Shown here piece after piece: positions 34,659-44,706 of a DNA stretch of 64,000 nt (position 1 is its first letter; every line of letters begins with the position of its first letter). Origin of the DNA: JANNSX01 sp041397825 (lineage in GTDB: Bacteria; Pseudomonadota; Alphaproteobacteria; Rhizobiales; Hyphomicrobiaceae); assembly GCA_041397825.1 (NCBI GenBank), contig JAWKVX010000004.1, positions 372,001-436,000 on the forward strand, written 5' to 3'. Position numbers and translations under genes: made by a program. The notes beneath the pieces were generated by a model. The model was given only the letters and a program-made list of their open reading frames with translations. It did not search any database and had not been told where the DNA came from.

Positions 34659-35921
34659 ATGATTGGGGGACTGATGAAGACGACCAGTCGCTTCGCCATC
34701 GCCGCTGCGGCCAGCTTCTTGGTGGGTGGTTTTGCGCTAACCCCCGCGAAGGCGGCTGACCTGGGCGGCGATTGCTGCGCGGATCTCGAGGAGAGAGTCG
34801 CGGAGCTTGAGGCGACGACGGTTCGCAAGGGCAACAGGAAGGTGTCGGTGACCCTCTACGGTTGGGTCAATGCTGGCATCACCTGGTATGACTCGGGCGA
34901 AGAGTCGGATGCCTACGTGGTCGACACGGATACGGCGATGTCGCGCATCGGCGTTCGTGGCTCCGGCCAGATCCGTCCGGGCCTCGAGGCAGGCTATCGC
35001 CTTGAGCTCGGCGCACACGGCGACGCTCTCTCTGGTACGGACGTGAACGATGCTGACGACGGTGGTTCGTCGGTCTTCGTCCGTCACGCCAGCTGGTATT
35101 TGAAGCATGATCAGCTCGGTACGTTGACTGTCGGTCAGACCGACGGCGCAGCGACCGGCGTCGAGAGCATCGATCTCTCGGGCGCAGCCAGCTGGATCAG
35201 CTACAACGGCGCGCAGGACTGGAACTTCTCGTACGGCATCTTCGATACGACGAGCCAGACCTACAGCGGTTTCATCTGGGCCAACGTGCTGGATGATTTC
35301 GACGCGGGCCGTGGCAGCTTTATCCGGTATAACTCGCCGACCTTCGCCGGTTTCGACTTCTCGGCGTCGTGGGGTGAGGACGATCGGTACGACCTTGCTC
35401 TTCGCTACTCGAACGACTGGAATGGTCTGAGCGTGGCGGCGGGCGTGGCCTACTTCAACACGTCTGACGAGGCTTGCGATGCGGTCTCGGGTGTCAGTGG
35501 GCCTGTTATCGCGGGTGAATGCGACTTCCAGTCCGGCCCTGGTGGCGAGACCGACACCTTCCTGGCGTCGTTGTCGCTCTACCATGCCTCTTCCGGCCTG
35601 TTCGGTGTTCTGAGCTACGGCGAGCGTGACTTCAACATCGTCGGACTCCCGAACGCCACGAACTGGTACGGCAAGCTGGGTATCCGTCGCAACTTCACGG
35701 GTCACGGCGAGACCGCCATCTACGGCGAGTACACGCACAGTGAGGACGTGACGGCCTTCACCGACGCCGACCAGTGGGGCGTGGGCGTGGGTCAGGACAT
35801 CGACGCCATCGGCGCCACGATGTACCTGGGCTACCGCCACTCTTCGGCTGATCTCAGCTTCTACGGGATCAACGCCGACGATCACAGCCAGATCTTGGCC
35901 GGCATGGTCGTACCCTTCTGA
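34659..35921 (+). CDS. Outer-membrane porin, rhizobial Porin_2 type (copy 1)
   Basis: A 420-residue 16-strand-type porin. A signal peptide (about residues 1-28, ending TPAKA) precedes the family N terminus ADLGGDCCADLEERVAELEA, a short coiled segment, then the barrel from KVSVTLYGWVNAGITWYD with SRIGVRGSGQI, and a C-terminal strand ending in Phe (AGMVVPF), as needed for BAM recognition. The ATG at 34659 has GGAG six bases upstream; ATG codons at 34653 and 34674 are less well placed. A near paralogue follows at 36261. A strong terminator ends the transcript. Confidence 0.93.
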   Translation: MIGGLMKTTSRFAIAAAASFLVGGFALTPAKAADLGGDCCADLEERVAELEATTVRKGNRKVSVTLYGWVNAGITWYDSGEESDAYVVDTDTAMSRIGVRGSGQIRPGLEAGYRLELGAHGDALSGTDVNDADDGGSSVFVRHASWYLKHDQLGTLTVGQTDGAATGVESIDLSGAASWISYNGAQDWNFSYGIFDTTSQTYSGFIWANVLDDFDAGRGSFIRYNSPTFAGFDFSASWGEDDRYDLALRYSNDWNGLSVAAGVAYFNTSDEACDAVSGVSGPVIAGECDFQSGPGGETDTFLASLSLYHASSGLFGVLSYGERDFNIVGLPNATNWYGKLGIRRNFTGHGETAIYGEYTHSEDVTAFTDADQWGVGVGQDIDAIGATMYLGYRHSSADLSFYGINADDHSQILAGMVVPF

Positions 35922-35941
35922 TCTCGCAAGAGATTTCCTGG

Positions 35942-35974
35942 GAAAGGGGCGCTTCGGCGCCCCTTTCTGTTTTT
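35942..35974 (+). terminator. Rho-independent terminator of porin 1
   Basis: A perfect 11-bp stem GAAAGGGGCGC/GCGCCCCTTTC with a TTCG tetraloop is followed by TGTTTTT, 20 bases after the porin stop. This is among the clearest terminators in the window and suits a highly expressed gene. Confidence 0.93.
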
Positions 35975-36084
35975 CCGGCCTTACGGATCTTGAACCTGGG
36001 GCGCTGCTGCACAGCTAGTCGTCGAAAGGAGCATTGCGGCCATAGACATGTGGCGCAACGGTCACAAAGTGAGTCGAAACCTGG

Positions 36085-36109
36085 GTAAACCCCACGGTTC
36101 ATGGTTTAC
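36085..36109. promoter_or_regulatory. Inverted repeat upstream of porin 2 (candidate operator)
   Basis: GTAAACC-N11-GGTTTAC is a perfect 7-bp dyad about 150 bases before the porin 2 start and after the porin 1 terminator. No counterpart with the same arms is visible ahead of porin 1, so the two copies could be regulated differently. The binding protein is unknown. Confidence 0.4.
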
Positions 36110-36260
36110 GGGGCTCTGCTCATCCGTTTAATGGACGTGCCTGACGCGGAGTTCTCCAGTGGCTCTCAGTCGGGGCCCGCCAAACCGGCGGGGTTCACAT
36201 CGGCGGCCGTAGCCGCTGGAGTTGAGCAGTCAGGTAGTAACTGGTGGAGTGGAGATGGAA

Positions 36261-37508
36261 ATGATTGGGGGACTGAAGAGGACGACCAGTCACTTTGCCA
36301 TCGCCGCTTTGGCCAGCGTTCTGGTGGGTGGCGTTTTCGCGTCCCCTTCTAAGGCCGCTGACCTTGGTGGCGACTGCTGTGCAGATCTCGAGGAGCGCGT
36401 GGCTGAGCTCGAGGCAACCACAGTGCGCAAGGGCAACCGGAATGTGAGCGTTACGCTCTACGGTTGGGTCAATGCGGGCATCACCTGGTATGACACGGGC
36501 GAAGAGTCCGATGCTTATGTCGTCGACACAGATACGGCAGTGTCCCGTATCGGCGTTCGCGGCTCCGGCAAGATCAAGCCAGGTTGGGAAGCTGGATACC
36601 GCTTGGAGCTTGCTGCTCCGGGCCTCGCCGAGAATTCCTTCTTGGCTGAGAACGATGTCGATGACGGCACGAGTGGCGTGCGCGTACGCCATGCGAGCTG
36701 GTACATCAATGCCGAGCAGCTTGGTCGTATCACCCTCGGTCAGACCGATGGTGCAGCGACGGGCATCGAGAGTATCGATCTCTCGGGTCCGGCGAGCTGG
36801 ATCAGCTACAACGGTGCGCAGGACTGGAACTTCTCTTACGGCATCGCGAACTCGGCCGGCGGCTACACCGGCTTTATCTGGGCGGATGTTATCGACGACT
36901 TCGATGTGGGTCGTGGCAACTTCATCCGCTACGACACGCCGTCGATCGCCGGTTTCACGGCCTCGGCCTCGTGGGGTGAGGATGACCGGTACGACGTCGC
37001 TCTCCGCTACTCGCAGGACTGGAATGGTCTGGCCGTCGAGGCGGGCGTCGGTTACTCGAACTCGTCGGATGAGAGCTGCAACGGTGTGAGCAATCCGCTT
37101 GGGCCTCCGTGCGATAACCAGGCTGTTCCTGGCGGCGAGACCGACGTTTTCCTCGCCTCCTTGTCGCTCTATCACTCGCCGACCGGTCTGTTCGGCGTCG
37201 TGAGCTACGGCGAGCGTGACGTCAATATCGCCGGCCTGCCGAATGCCACGAACTGGTACGGCAAGCTGGGCTGGAGGAAGAACATCTCCGGCATGGGTGA
37301 GACCGCCATCTATGGCGAGTACACCAAGAGCGAGGACGTGACCCCCGGCACCTCTGCCGATCAGTGGGGCCTCGGTCTCGGCCAGGACATCGACGCGGTG
37401 GGTGGCACCATCTATCTCGGCTATCGCCACTCCACAGCTGATCTCGGCCCGGGCATCGCGACCGACGATCACGATCAGATCCTGGGTGGCATGGTTCTGC
37501 CCTTCTGA
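36261..37508 (+). CDS. Outer-membrane porin, rhizobial Porin_2 type (copy 2)
   Basis: A 415-residue paralogue of the porin just upstream, nearly identical over the signal peptide, the ADLGGDCCADLEERVAELEA start and much of the barrel (VTLYGWVNAGITWYD, YNGAQDWNFSYGI), but different in several predicted surface loops (for example LAENSFLAENDVDD in place of HGDALSGTDVNDADD). The C terminus again ends in Phe (GGMVLPF). The ATG at 36261 has the same GGAG spacing as copy 1. Loop divergence with a conserved barrel suggests different solute preference or phage/immune pressure. Confidence 0.93.
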   Translation: MIGGLKRTTSHFAIAALASVLVGGVFASPSKAADLGGDCCADLEERVAELEATTVRKGNRNVSVTLYGWVNAGITWYDTGEESDAYVVDTDTAVSRIGVRGSGKIKPGWEAGYRLELAAPGLAENSFLAENDVDDGTSGVRVRHASWYINAEQLGRITLGQTDGAATGIESIDLSGPASWISYNGAQDWNFSYGIANSAGGYTGFIWADVIDDFDVGRGNFIRYDTPSIAGFTASASWGEDDRYDVALRYSQDWNGLAVEAGVGYSNSSDESCNGVSNPLGPPCDNQAVPGGETDVFLASLSLYHSPTGLFGVVSYGERDVNIAGLPNATNWYGKLGWRKNISGMGETAIYGEYTKSEDVTPGTSADQWGLGLGQDIDAVGGTIYLGYRHSTADLGPGIATDDHDQILGGMVLPF

Positions 37509-37839
37509 TCCCGACGAAACGCGACAGTTGACGAGAGGGGCGCCCATCGGCGCCCCTTTTCGCTTGTCTCGATCGTGTACACCACCCGAAGGGGGTCTGA
37601 GCGGAGGGGGTGGCAAGCCGGTGCCTTGAGAACGCCGGCCGGGTTCCAGAGTCTTTCCTGCAACACTCGCTATGTGTTTTGCTGTGGGCGTAGGCAATCT
37701 GTTGCGTGGGCGCCACGCGCGTCGCTGGAGAGGCGCAAAGACCCCGTGACATCAGAGGTTTACGAAGTTTTCGCCGATTCTTGATCGCCGCGACGGAAGA
37801 GCGCAATGTGGATGTGTTCTAGCGCGGGGTATTGGTCTG
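37509..37839. other. 331-base intergenic region after porin 2
   Basis: It holds the porin 2 terminator (37536-37560) and otherwise nothing I can support; it runs into a small secreted-protein gene. There is no clear promoter box. Confidence 0.6.
37536..37560 (+). terminator. Rho-independent terminator of porin 2
   Basis: An 8-bp perfect stem GGGGCGCC/GGCGCCCC with a CATC loop, extended by an A-T pair, is followed by TTTT, 28 bases after the porin stop. It is nearly the same stem sequence as the terminator of the first porin, consistent with duplication of the whole unit. Confidence 0.9.
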
Positions 37840-38145
37840 ATGATGTGGTTCAGAGGCTTGATCATTGCCTCATGTGCGTTGGCCATGGCGGCCAGTGCGG
37901 AGGCGTTCCAGGAGTCGTCCCCACCGCAGGTCGCGGTTGCGCAACCTGCCGCCCCTCCAAGTTCGGAATCGGTGCTCGGCCTTGACGAAGAGGACACGTC
38001 AGAGGGCAGTCCGGCAGCACGTGGGGCCGGATCCTTCAATTTCGGCCTCGAGCTCCTCTATGGTGGCAAGACGGCGATCCCCTCCACCCCCGACCCGACC
38101 GACGAGGATGTCGGCCTCAAGGGTCGTCTGAAGACCGTGTTCTAG
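37840..38145 (+). CDS. Small exported protein, unknown function
   Basis: A 101-residue protein (or 100, starting at the second ATG, 37843). It has a plausible signal peptide, MMWFRGLIIASCALAMAASA with cleavage after AEA, then a low-complexity Pro/Ala/Ser/Glu stretch, and ends in FNFGLELLYGGK ... DEDVGLKGRLKTVF. The ELLYG and final G-x-L/I-K-x-x-F pattern resembles short uncharacterised rhizobial exported proteins. There is no strong ribosome site. Function unknown. Confidence 0.55.
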   Translation: MMWFRGLIIASCALAMAASAEAFQESSPPQVAVAQPAAPPSSESVLGLDEEDTSEGSPAARGAGSFNFGLELLYGGKTAIPSTPDPTDEDVGLKGRLKTVF

Positions 38146-38475
38146 AGCCCTTCTGGTCATGATGGATCTCGATCGTCTCGGAGCCGTGGTCGGCACCGTC
38201 CCATGATCGCGTCGGCGGTCATGCGGGATCGGCGGTTCGCACGGGGCTCGTCGCCGCTGAGCGCGGTCGCGGGTGGCGACGACTGATCGGCGAAGCCGGC
38301 GCTCCAATCGCTGCGAAACTGTCTCGCCTCGGATGGCGCCCCGACTGTGGGCGCGGATCAACGAGCGCGATCAGGCAGGCCCAGGCCGACGGGCTGCCAG
38401 ACCGGCAGACGCTTGTTCCATCCGGCTCCGGCCGCTAGCTTTCCTGCGTAACGCTGAGTGCATTGGAGCAACACC
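38146..38475. other. 330-base intergenic region
   Basis: I see no gene, terminator or repeat here. Short open frames on both strands look like chance frames in GC-rich DNA. It should contain the promoter of the deacetylase that follows. Confidence 0.5.
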
Positions 38476-39576
38476 ATGGCAACGGGCTTCGTCTTCCACG
38501 AATTGTATATGTGGCACAACACCTGGAACTACTCGGGCATTTTCGCCCCGAGCCTGACCGTGCAGCCCGGCGAGCATAACGAGAATCCGGAGACGAAGCG
38601 GCGGATGCGCAACCTGATCGAGGTCGCGGGCCTTCTCGATCATCTCGTGCAGCTGAAACCACGCTCTGCCACCGAGGATGAGGTGGCCCGCTTTCACACG
38701 CGCGAGCACATCGCCAAGATCAAGGCGATTAGCGAGGCCGGCTACGGCGAGGCGAGTCTGGCGACGCCGCTCGGCAAGGGGAGCTATGAGATCGCTCTCC
38801 TGGCTGCGGGTGGCGCGATCGTCGCGACCGACGCGGTCATGCAAGGCAAGGTCAAGAACGCCTATGCGCTCATCCGTCCGCCCGGTCATCATGCCGTCGC
38901 CGATCTCGGTATGGGGTTCTGCCTGTTTGGCAACGCGGTCATCGCCATCCAGCATGCCAAGGCGGCCTACGGCATCACGCGGGTGGCGACGGTCGATTGG
39001 GATGTCCATCACGGCAACGGCACGCAATCGGCCTTCTATGCCGACCCTTCCGTGCTGACGATTTCGCTGCACCAGGACAATCTCTATCCGCCGTCCTCCG
39101 GAAGCCTCGAGGAGCGGGGCGAGGGCAAGGGTCAGGGCTTCAACATCAATATCCCGCTGCCGCCCGGCTCCGGCAACGGCGCCTATGTGGCGGCCTTCGA
39201 GCGCGTCGTCATTCCGGCGCTCAAGCGCTTCAAGCCGGAGCTCATCGTCGTGCCTTCGGGGTTCGACGGCTCCGGCGTCGATCCGCTCGGTCGGCAGATG
39301 GTGTCGTCGGAGGGCTACCGTGCCATGACACGGATGCTGCTCAGCGCCGCCGACGAGCTCTGCCAAGGCCGGCTCGTCATGACGCACGAGGGCGGCTACT
39401 CGGCGATGTACGTGCCCTATTGCGGCCTTGCCGTGCTCGAGGAGATGAGCGGGGTTCGGACCCATGTCGAGGATCCCTGGGCGCCGCTGATGGCCGCCTG
39501 GGGCCAGCAGGATCTGCAGCCGCATCAGGCGGCGCTGATCGACAAGGCGGCGAAGCTGGTCGAGGGGATCGGCTAG
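38476..39576 (+). CDS. Class II histone-deacetylase-like amidohydrolase
   Basis: A 366-residue zinc deacetylase of the HDAC superfamily, of the bacterial class II type (HDAH/acetylpolyamine amidohydrolase-like). Landmarks are FHELYMWHNTWNY at the N terminus, RPPGHHAVADLGMGFCLF, VDWDVHHGNGTQSAFY, PSGFDGSGVDPLG and the terminal MTHEGGYSAMYVPYCG. The substrate is probably an acetylated amine or amide. The ATG at 38476 follows GGAGCAACACC; an ATG at 38458 would lack a ribosome site. It is only distantly similar to the deacetylase at 4160-5101. Confidence 0.9.
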   Translation: MATGFVFHELYMWHNTWNYSGIFAPSLTVQPGEHNENPETKRRMRNLIEVAGLLDHLVQLKPRSATEDEVARFHTREHIAKIKAISEAGYGEASLATPLGKGSYEIALLAAGGAIVATDAVMQGKVKNAYALIRPPGHHAVADLGMGFCLFGNAVIAIQHAKAAYGITRVATVDWDVHHGNGTQSAFYADPSVLTISLHQDNLYPPSSGSLEERGEGKGQGFNINIPLPPGSGNGAYVAAFERVVIPALKRFKPELIVVPSGFDGSGVDPLGRQMVSSEGYRAMTRMLLSAADELCQGRLVMTHEGGYSAMYVPYCGLAVLEEMSGVRTHVEDPWAPLMAAWGQQDLQPHQAALIDKAAKLVEGIG

Positions 39577-39680
39577 AGTGCTTCCGGAAAATGCGAAGCG
39601 CTCTTGCGATGAGAAGCACGACAAAACAAGAAGCTAGGGCGTTGGCGTAATTCGACGAGCAACGGAAACGCCCTAGAGCA
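39573..39680. repeat. Palindromic intergenic element (REP/RIME-like)
   Basis: About 108 bases directly after the deacetylase stop carry two dyads: GTGCTT (39578-39583) with AAGCAC (39614-39619), and CTAGGGCGTT (39634-39643) with AACGCCCTAG (39667-39676), separated by ACAAAACAAGAAG. Both ends carry CTAGAG. This layout is like the palindromic intergenic repeats scattered through many rhizobial genomes. Only one copy is in the window, so the repeat call rests on resemblance. Confidence 0.5.
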
Positions 39681-39810
39681 GGGGCCGGCCACGCGGGCAG
39701 CAGTCGGTCGGCCGGCGGCGCTCAGCGCCTACCGCCGATCACATCCCCTCAGATCGGATCGCGCGCTGGCGTCCGTGCAAGAGTGGCGCGGGCGCTTGCG
39801 TCGTGTTCCC

Positions 39811-41106
39811 TCACCCGTCCGCCGGTTTCTTGCGCGGAGGCTTCGGGTGTTCCGCCCGGGGATCGAGGCCGGGCGCGCCGTGGGTGATGTCGGGCATCGG
39901 CGCCGGGACATAGTTGCCCTGGGCCTCGGCCGAGGGTGCGCGGCGGAGCGTCATGCGCAGCAGCGTGAAGAGCGCGAGCGCGAGCTGACAGAGGCCGAGA
40001 TACCAGAAGAGACTCAAGGCGCCGACCTGGTCCATGAGGGTGCCGGCGGCCAGCGGGCCGGCGGTGGCGCCGAGCGCCCAGATGAAGAGCAGGCCCGCGC
40101 TCGCCGCCACGAATTGATCCTTGGTGATGTAGTCGTTGGTCTGGCCGACGCCGAGCGCGTAGAGCGGCGCCATCAGCGCGCTCAGGAGGATGAGGACCCA
40201 GAAGAGCGCCGCATAGCTTCCGAAGGGCAGGAGCGCCACGGCCAGCGCGAGCGCGCCCGAGCTTGCTGCCGAGGCAAGGATCAGCGGTCGTCGGCCGATG
40301 TGATCGGAAAGCCAGCCGATGGGAAACTGCATGGCGAAGCCGGCGACCGTCGCGCCGGACAGGAGCCAGGCGAGCTGGGCGTTGGAGAGCCCGGTGCTGG
40401 CGGCATAGGCAGGCAGAAGCCCGTAATAGGCGGACGAGGCGAGACCGACCGCGAAGCAGGTGACGACTCCCGTCGGCGAGGCGGCGGCGAGCTTCACGAG
40501 CGGCAGATGCTCGCGCTCCTCGATGTCGGGATTGCCGACGACGGTGAGCGACATCGGCACCAGCGCGGTGATCAGCATGCCGGTGACGATCGTGAAGAGC
40601 ACGACCGCTCCGACGGTCTCTTGGTAGTTGAGGGCGAGGGGCCCTAGTCCGCTCGCTGCCCAGGAAGCCGCCATGTAGACGCCGAAGATGCTGCCGCGAT
40701 TGTCCTCCGTCGCCTTGTCGTTGAGCCAGCTCTCGACAATGACGGAGAGGCCCGCGAGCGCATAGCCGACGACGGCATGCAGCACCACCCAGGCGATCGG
40801 GGACGTCAGCACGATATGCGCCGCCGCCGCATTCGCCGCGACGGCTGCGAAGACGGTGAAGGCTCGCGCGTGTCCCACCCGGTCGATGGCGCGGTGGCAG
40901 GTGAGCGTGCCGATCAGGAAGGCCACATGATAGGCGGAATTGACGGCGCCGATCAGCAGGGCCGGCACCTCCTGGCGGGCGAGGAGCGTGTAGACGAGCG
41001 GGGAAAGGATGCCCAGCCCAGCCTCCATGAAGAGGACGGCCAGCAGCACCATGAGGACGGGTCTCAAGCCGTCGAGGAAGGACAGTGGTTTGCCCGGATC
41101 ATGCAT
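39811..41106 (-). CDS. MFS transporter (YcaD/UMF-like)
   Basis: A 431-residue major facilitator with about twelve hydrophobic helices. Motifs include DRVGHARAFTVFA after helix 2-3, ESWLNDKATEDNRGSIFGVYM (the signature of YcaD-like transporters) and GWLSDHIGRRPLIL, the MFS loop motif of the second half. The C-terminal 40 residues are a Pro/Lys-rich cytoplasmic tail. The substrate is unknown. The ATG at 41106 (MHDPGKPLSF) is chosen over a longer frame because the first helix follows soon after. Confidence 0.88.
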   Translation of the reverse strand: MHDPGKPLSFLDGLRPVLMVLLAVLFMEAGLGILSPLVYTLLARQEVPALLIGAVNSAYHVAFLIGTLTCHRAIDRVGHARAFTVFAAVAANAAAAHIVLTSPIAWVVLHAVVGYALAGLSVIVESWLNDKATEDNRGSIFGVYMAASWAASGLGPLALNYQETVGAVVLFTIVTGMLITALVPMSLTVVGNPDIEEREHLPLVKLAAASPTGVVTCFAVGLASSAYYGLLPAYAASTGLSNAQLAWLLSGATVAGFAMQFPIGWLSDHIGRRPLILASAASSGALALAVALLPFGSYAALFWVLILLSALMAPLYALGVGQTNDYITKDQFVAASAGLLFIWALGATAGPLAAGTLMDQVGALSLFWYLGLCQLALALFTLLRMTLRRAPSAEAQGNYVPAPMPDITHGAPGLDPRAEHPKPPRKKPADG

Positions 41107-41315
41107 ATGTTCGACGCCCCGCTCGCCCGACCATATCGGAAGGGCGGGAACCGGGGCAATCGCGGGGTGGGTTCGCCCAGGAGCATGTTGGAGCAAAGAG
41201 GGAAGGCCGACCCCAGGCGGAAGCCTGTAACGCCGCTGTCATCTGAGGAACTGTGTCTTTCGCCGCCCGGAGCAAGGCTATGCGCATCCGTTGGCACGAA
41301 CGCAGGGAGGCGCCC

Positions 41316-41671
41316 ATGGCGACGTTCAGAGGGACGAGCAGGTCGGATGTCCTGTCGGGAACTTCGGGCGCGGACCTGATCCAGGGGCTGGATGGCAGCG
41401 ACCCGCTGTTCGGCGGCCGCGGCAACGACATCCTGAACGGCGGCAGCGGCTTCGACACGGCAGCTTTCGAAGATACGAGCAGACCGCTTGGGTCGACCTT
41501 GCGGCTGGCAAGGCAACCGGCGTCGGAACGGATACCTTGATCTCGATCGTGAATGTCGTCGGCTCGAGGTTCGGCGATACGATCCTCGGCAATGGGGCCA
41601 TCAATCGGCTGGAGGGTCGCGATGGGGCCGACACGATCCACCGGAACGGCGGCGGCGCCTTCATCTTCTGA
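41316..41671 (+). pseudogene. Frameshifted RTX calcium-binding protein remnant
   Basis: A good ribosome site (CAGGGAGGCGCCC) precedes an ATG at 41316 that opens with MATFRGTSRSDVLSGTSGADL, then GGRGNDILNGGSGFDTAAFED, standard RTX N-terminal sequence. The frame then leaves the family pattern and stops at 41540. The expected continuation, TAWVDLAAGKATGVGTDTL and GDTILGNGAINRLEGRDGAD, is found in another frame to the stop at 41671, so one or two bases were lost or gained near 41469-41483. Even repaired it would be only about 118 residues, ending in GGGAFIF. A sequencing error is possible. Confidence 0.75.
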
Positions 41672-41686
41672 GGACAGTTCGTTCGC

Positions 41687-42109
41687 TCAGGCGCCGACAC
41701 CGGGCGCCTTCACCAACCTGCAGGCAATGATCCTGAGACGGCCGTCCGGCCCGGGGCGGAGTCGGTACTCGGCCGTCCAGGCCGTGCCGTCGGCGGCGAT
41801 GATGTCGACGGTCTGGCGGATGATCCCGTCGGCCTCGACCTCGCTCTCGGCGAAGCCATAGGAGTGCTGCCGATAGACCGGGCTGTAGCCTTGACGGACC
41901 ATGGCCATGAAGATCTCGGGGCTCGGGAACTTGGCCTGGATCTCGGGCGCGGCGAAGGCATAGGCCGCCGCGCCGTCGTCGCGGGCGAAGGCCGCGAGCT
42001 GGTCGGCGATGACCTGTCGGGCGGCGGTGAGATCGGCCTCGCTGGCGCTGACGGCCGGGATGGGTGTCAGAGCCAGCAGTGTCATCAGAATCAGGCGGCC
42101 AATCCACAT
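41687..42109 (-). CDS. DUF4864 domain exported protein
   Basis: A 140-residue protein with a signal peptide (MWIGRLILMTLLALTPIPAVSA) and a DUF4864 domain, recognisable from IADQLAAFARDDGAAAYAFAAP, FMAMVRQGYSPVYR and the repeated beta-strand segment TAWTAEYRLRPGPDG-LRI. The fold is probably NTF2-like; the function is unknown. The ATG at 42109 has GGGAGG seven bases upstream, inside a longer frame starting at 42124. Confidence 0.85.
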   Translation of the reverse strand: MWIGRLILMTLLALTPIPAVSASEADLTAARQVIADQLAAFARDDGAAAYAFAAPEIQAKFPSPEIFMAMVRQGYSPVYRQHSYGFAESEVEADGIIRQTVDIIAADGTAWTAEYRLRPGPDGRLRIIACRLVKAPGVGA

Positions 42110-42146
42110 GGCGGAACCTCCCATTGCCGAGACAACCTATCACGAC

Positions 42147-43076
42147 TCAGCCCGCGGGAGCGATGCGGGATTTCTCCTGACGGGCTCTGACCGTCTCCCG
42201 ATAGAGAAGGTAGAGTCCTGAGCCGATGACGATGGCTGCCCCGGCCAGCGTCCATCCGTCCGGCATATCGGCGAAGAGCGCGGCGCCCAGCAGGATCATC
42301 CAGACGATCTCGGTGTAGATGAACGGCGCCACGACAGAGGCGGGGGCCCGGCGGTGGGCGAGGATGAGGAACCAGTGGCTGAGCGCCCCCCAGAAGCCAA
42401 CAGAGAGGAGTGCGAGCCATTGGAGCCAGTTCGTGGGCGTCTGCCAGACGAAGAATACCATCGGTCCGAACAGCAGAAGGCCGCCGAGCGGGGTATAGAA
42501 TTGCATGACCTCGGCGCTATCGAGGGGGGCCATGTAACGGGTTGCGATGATGTAGAGCGCATAGGCGACGGTCGCGCCGATCGAGGGAATGACGGCCCAA
42601 TGGATGCCGCCGATGTCCGGCCGGATGACGAGCAAGACGCCGAGGAAGCCGACGATGATCGCCAGCATGCGTCGCCAGCCGACCCACTCGCCGAGCATCG
42701 GGCCGGCGAGCAAGGCCACCAGCAGCGGCGTGAGGAAGGTGATGGTCATCGTCTGGTCGAGGCGGAGGTAGAGGAGAGCGGTGAAGTTGAGGAGGGTCGA
42801 GAGGCTCATGATCATGCCGCGCCCGATCTGCAGGCCGGGCCGAGCCGAGCGGAGGAGCGCGGGAATCCTTCGCGGTCCGAAATAGAGGGTGTTGAGCCCC
42901 GCATTGACGATGAACCGCATGGCGACGACCTGCAGGACCGGCAAACCGTAGATCACGGTGGAGACCTTCGAGGTCGCGTCCTGGATGGCGAAGATCGCCA
43001 CGGCGATGCACATGTAGGCGATACCGGCCATGGCTCCGGTCTCGCTCGGGCGTCGCGGGGTGGGATCGCTCTGCAT
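42147..43076 (-). CDS. DMT-family (EamA) transporter
   Basis: A 309-residue ten-helix transporter of the drug/metabolite superfamily, with two EamA repeats: the first begins MCIAVAIFAIQDATSKVS, the second IHWAVIPSIGATVAYALYIIATRY. The segment FLTPLLVALLAGPMLGE and its mirror PFIYTEIVWMILLGAALFAD are the conserved ends of each repeat. It is probably a metabolite exporter of unknown substrate. A basic cytoplasmic tail ends the protein. Confidence 0.9.
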   Translation of the reverse strand: MQSDPTPRRPSETGAMAGIAYMCIAVAIFAIQDATSKVSTVIYGLPVLQVVAMRFIVNAGLNTLYFGPRRIPALLRSARPGLQIGRGMIMSLSTLLNFTALLYLRLDQTMTITFLTPLLVALLAGPMLGEWVGWRRMLAIIVGFLGVLLVIRPDIGGIHWAVIPSIGATVAYALYIIATRYMAPLDSAEVMQFYTPLGGLLLFGPMVFFVWQTPTNWLQWLALLSVGFWGALSHWFLILAHRRAPASVVAPFIYTEIVWMILLGAALFADMPDGWTLAGAAIVIGSGLYLLYRETVRARQEKSRIAPAG

Positions 43077-43231
43077 AGGGCTGGGTTAGACTCCGTTGCC
43101 GGGATGGTCCAGTCGAGCCGCGCACGGCGGCCATGCCGGGTGGGGCTGGCTGGTGGGGGCGCCGAGGCGCCGTTCAAACCGGACCCGAGGCATTGACTTC
43201 GCGGTCGTCAATTGCTTCATGGCCGGCACGT

Positions 43232-43306
43232 GGGCCGGTAGCTCAGCGGTAGAGCACGTGACTTTTAATCATGTGGTCGAGGGTTCGATTCCCTCCCGGC
43301 TCACCA
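43232..43306 (+). tRNA. tRNA-Lys (anticodon TTT)
   Basis: A complete cloverleaf of 75 bases with an encoded CCA end. The acceptor GGGCCGG pairs with CCGGCTC (one G-T), the D stem is GCTC/GAGC, the anticodon stem CGTGA/TCATG encloses the loop CTTTTAA, and the T arm is GAGGG-TTCGATT-CCCTC. The anticodon TTT reads lysine codons AAA and AAG. It lies just beside the 3' end of the iron-sulfur/FAD oxidoreductase gene, where tRNA-linked insertion could occur, though no integrase or direct repeat is seen. Confidence 0.97.
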
Positions 43307-43379
43307 AGGATTTCAGGGGTTTGCGAACGAGCGATGTGGTCGGGCGCCGAAATTCGGCGCGATCGGCCGGCCCGCGCAA

Positions 43380-44684
<1,305 letters not shown>

Positions 44685-44706
44685 GACGTCTCTAACCCTG
44701 GAGCAG

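Larger units (their letters stand above)
35922..36260. other. 339-base interval between the tandem porins
   Basis: It contains the terminator of the first porin (35942-35974) and the promoter region of the second, including the inverted repeat at 36085-36109. I see no gene in it. Confidence 0.7.

Noticed and set aside
43232..43306. tRNA-Lys as an attachment site of a mobile island carrying the cytochrome locus
   Set aside because: No integrase and no direct repeat of the tRNA 3' end were noticed in the window; composition of the neighbouring genes is not obviously foreign.
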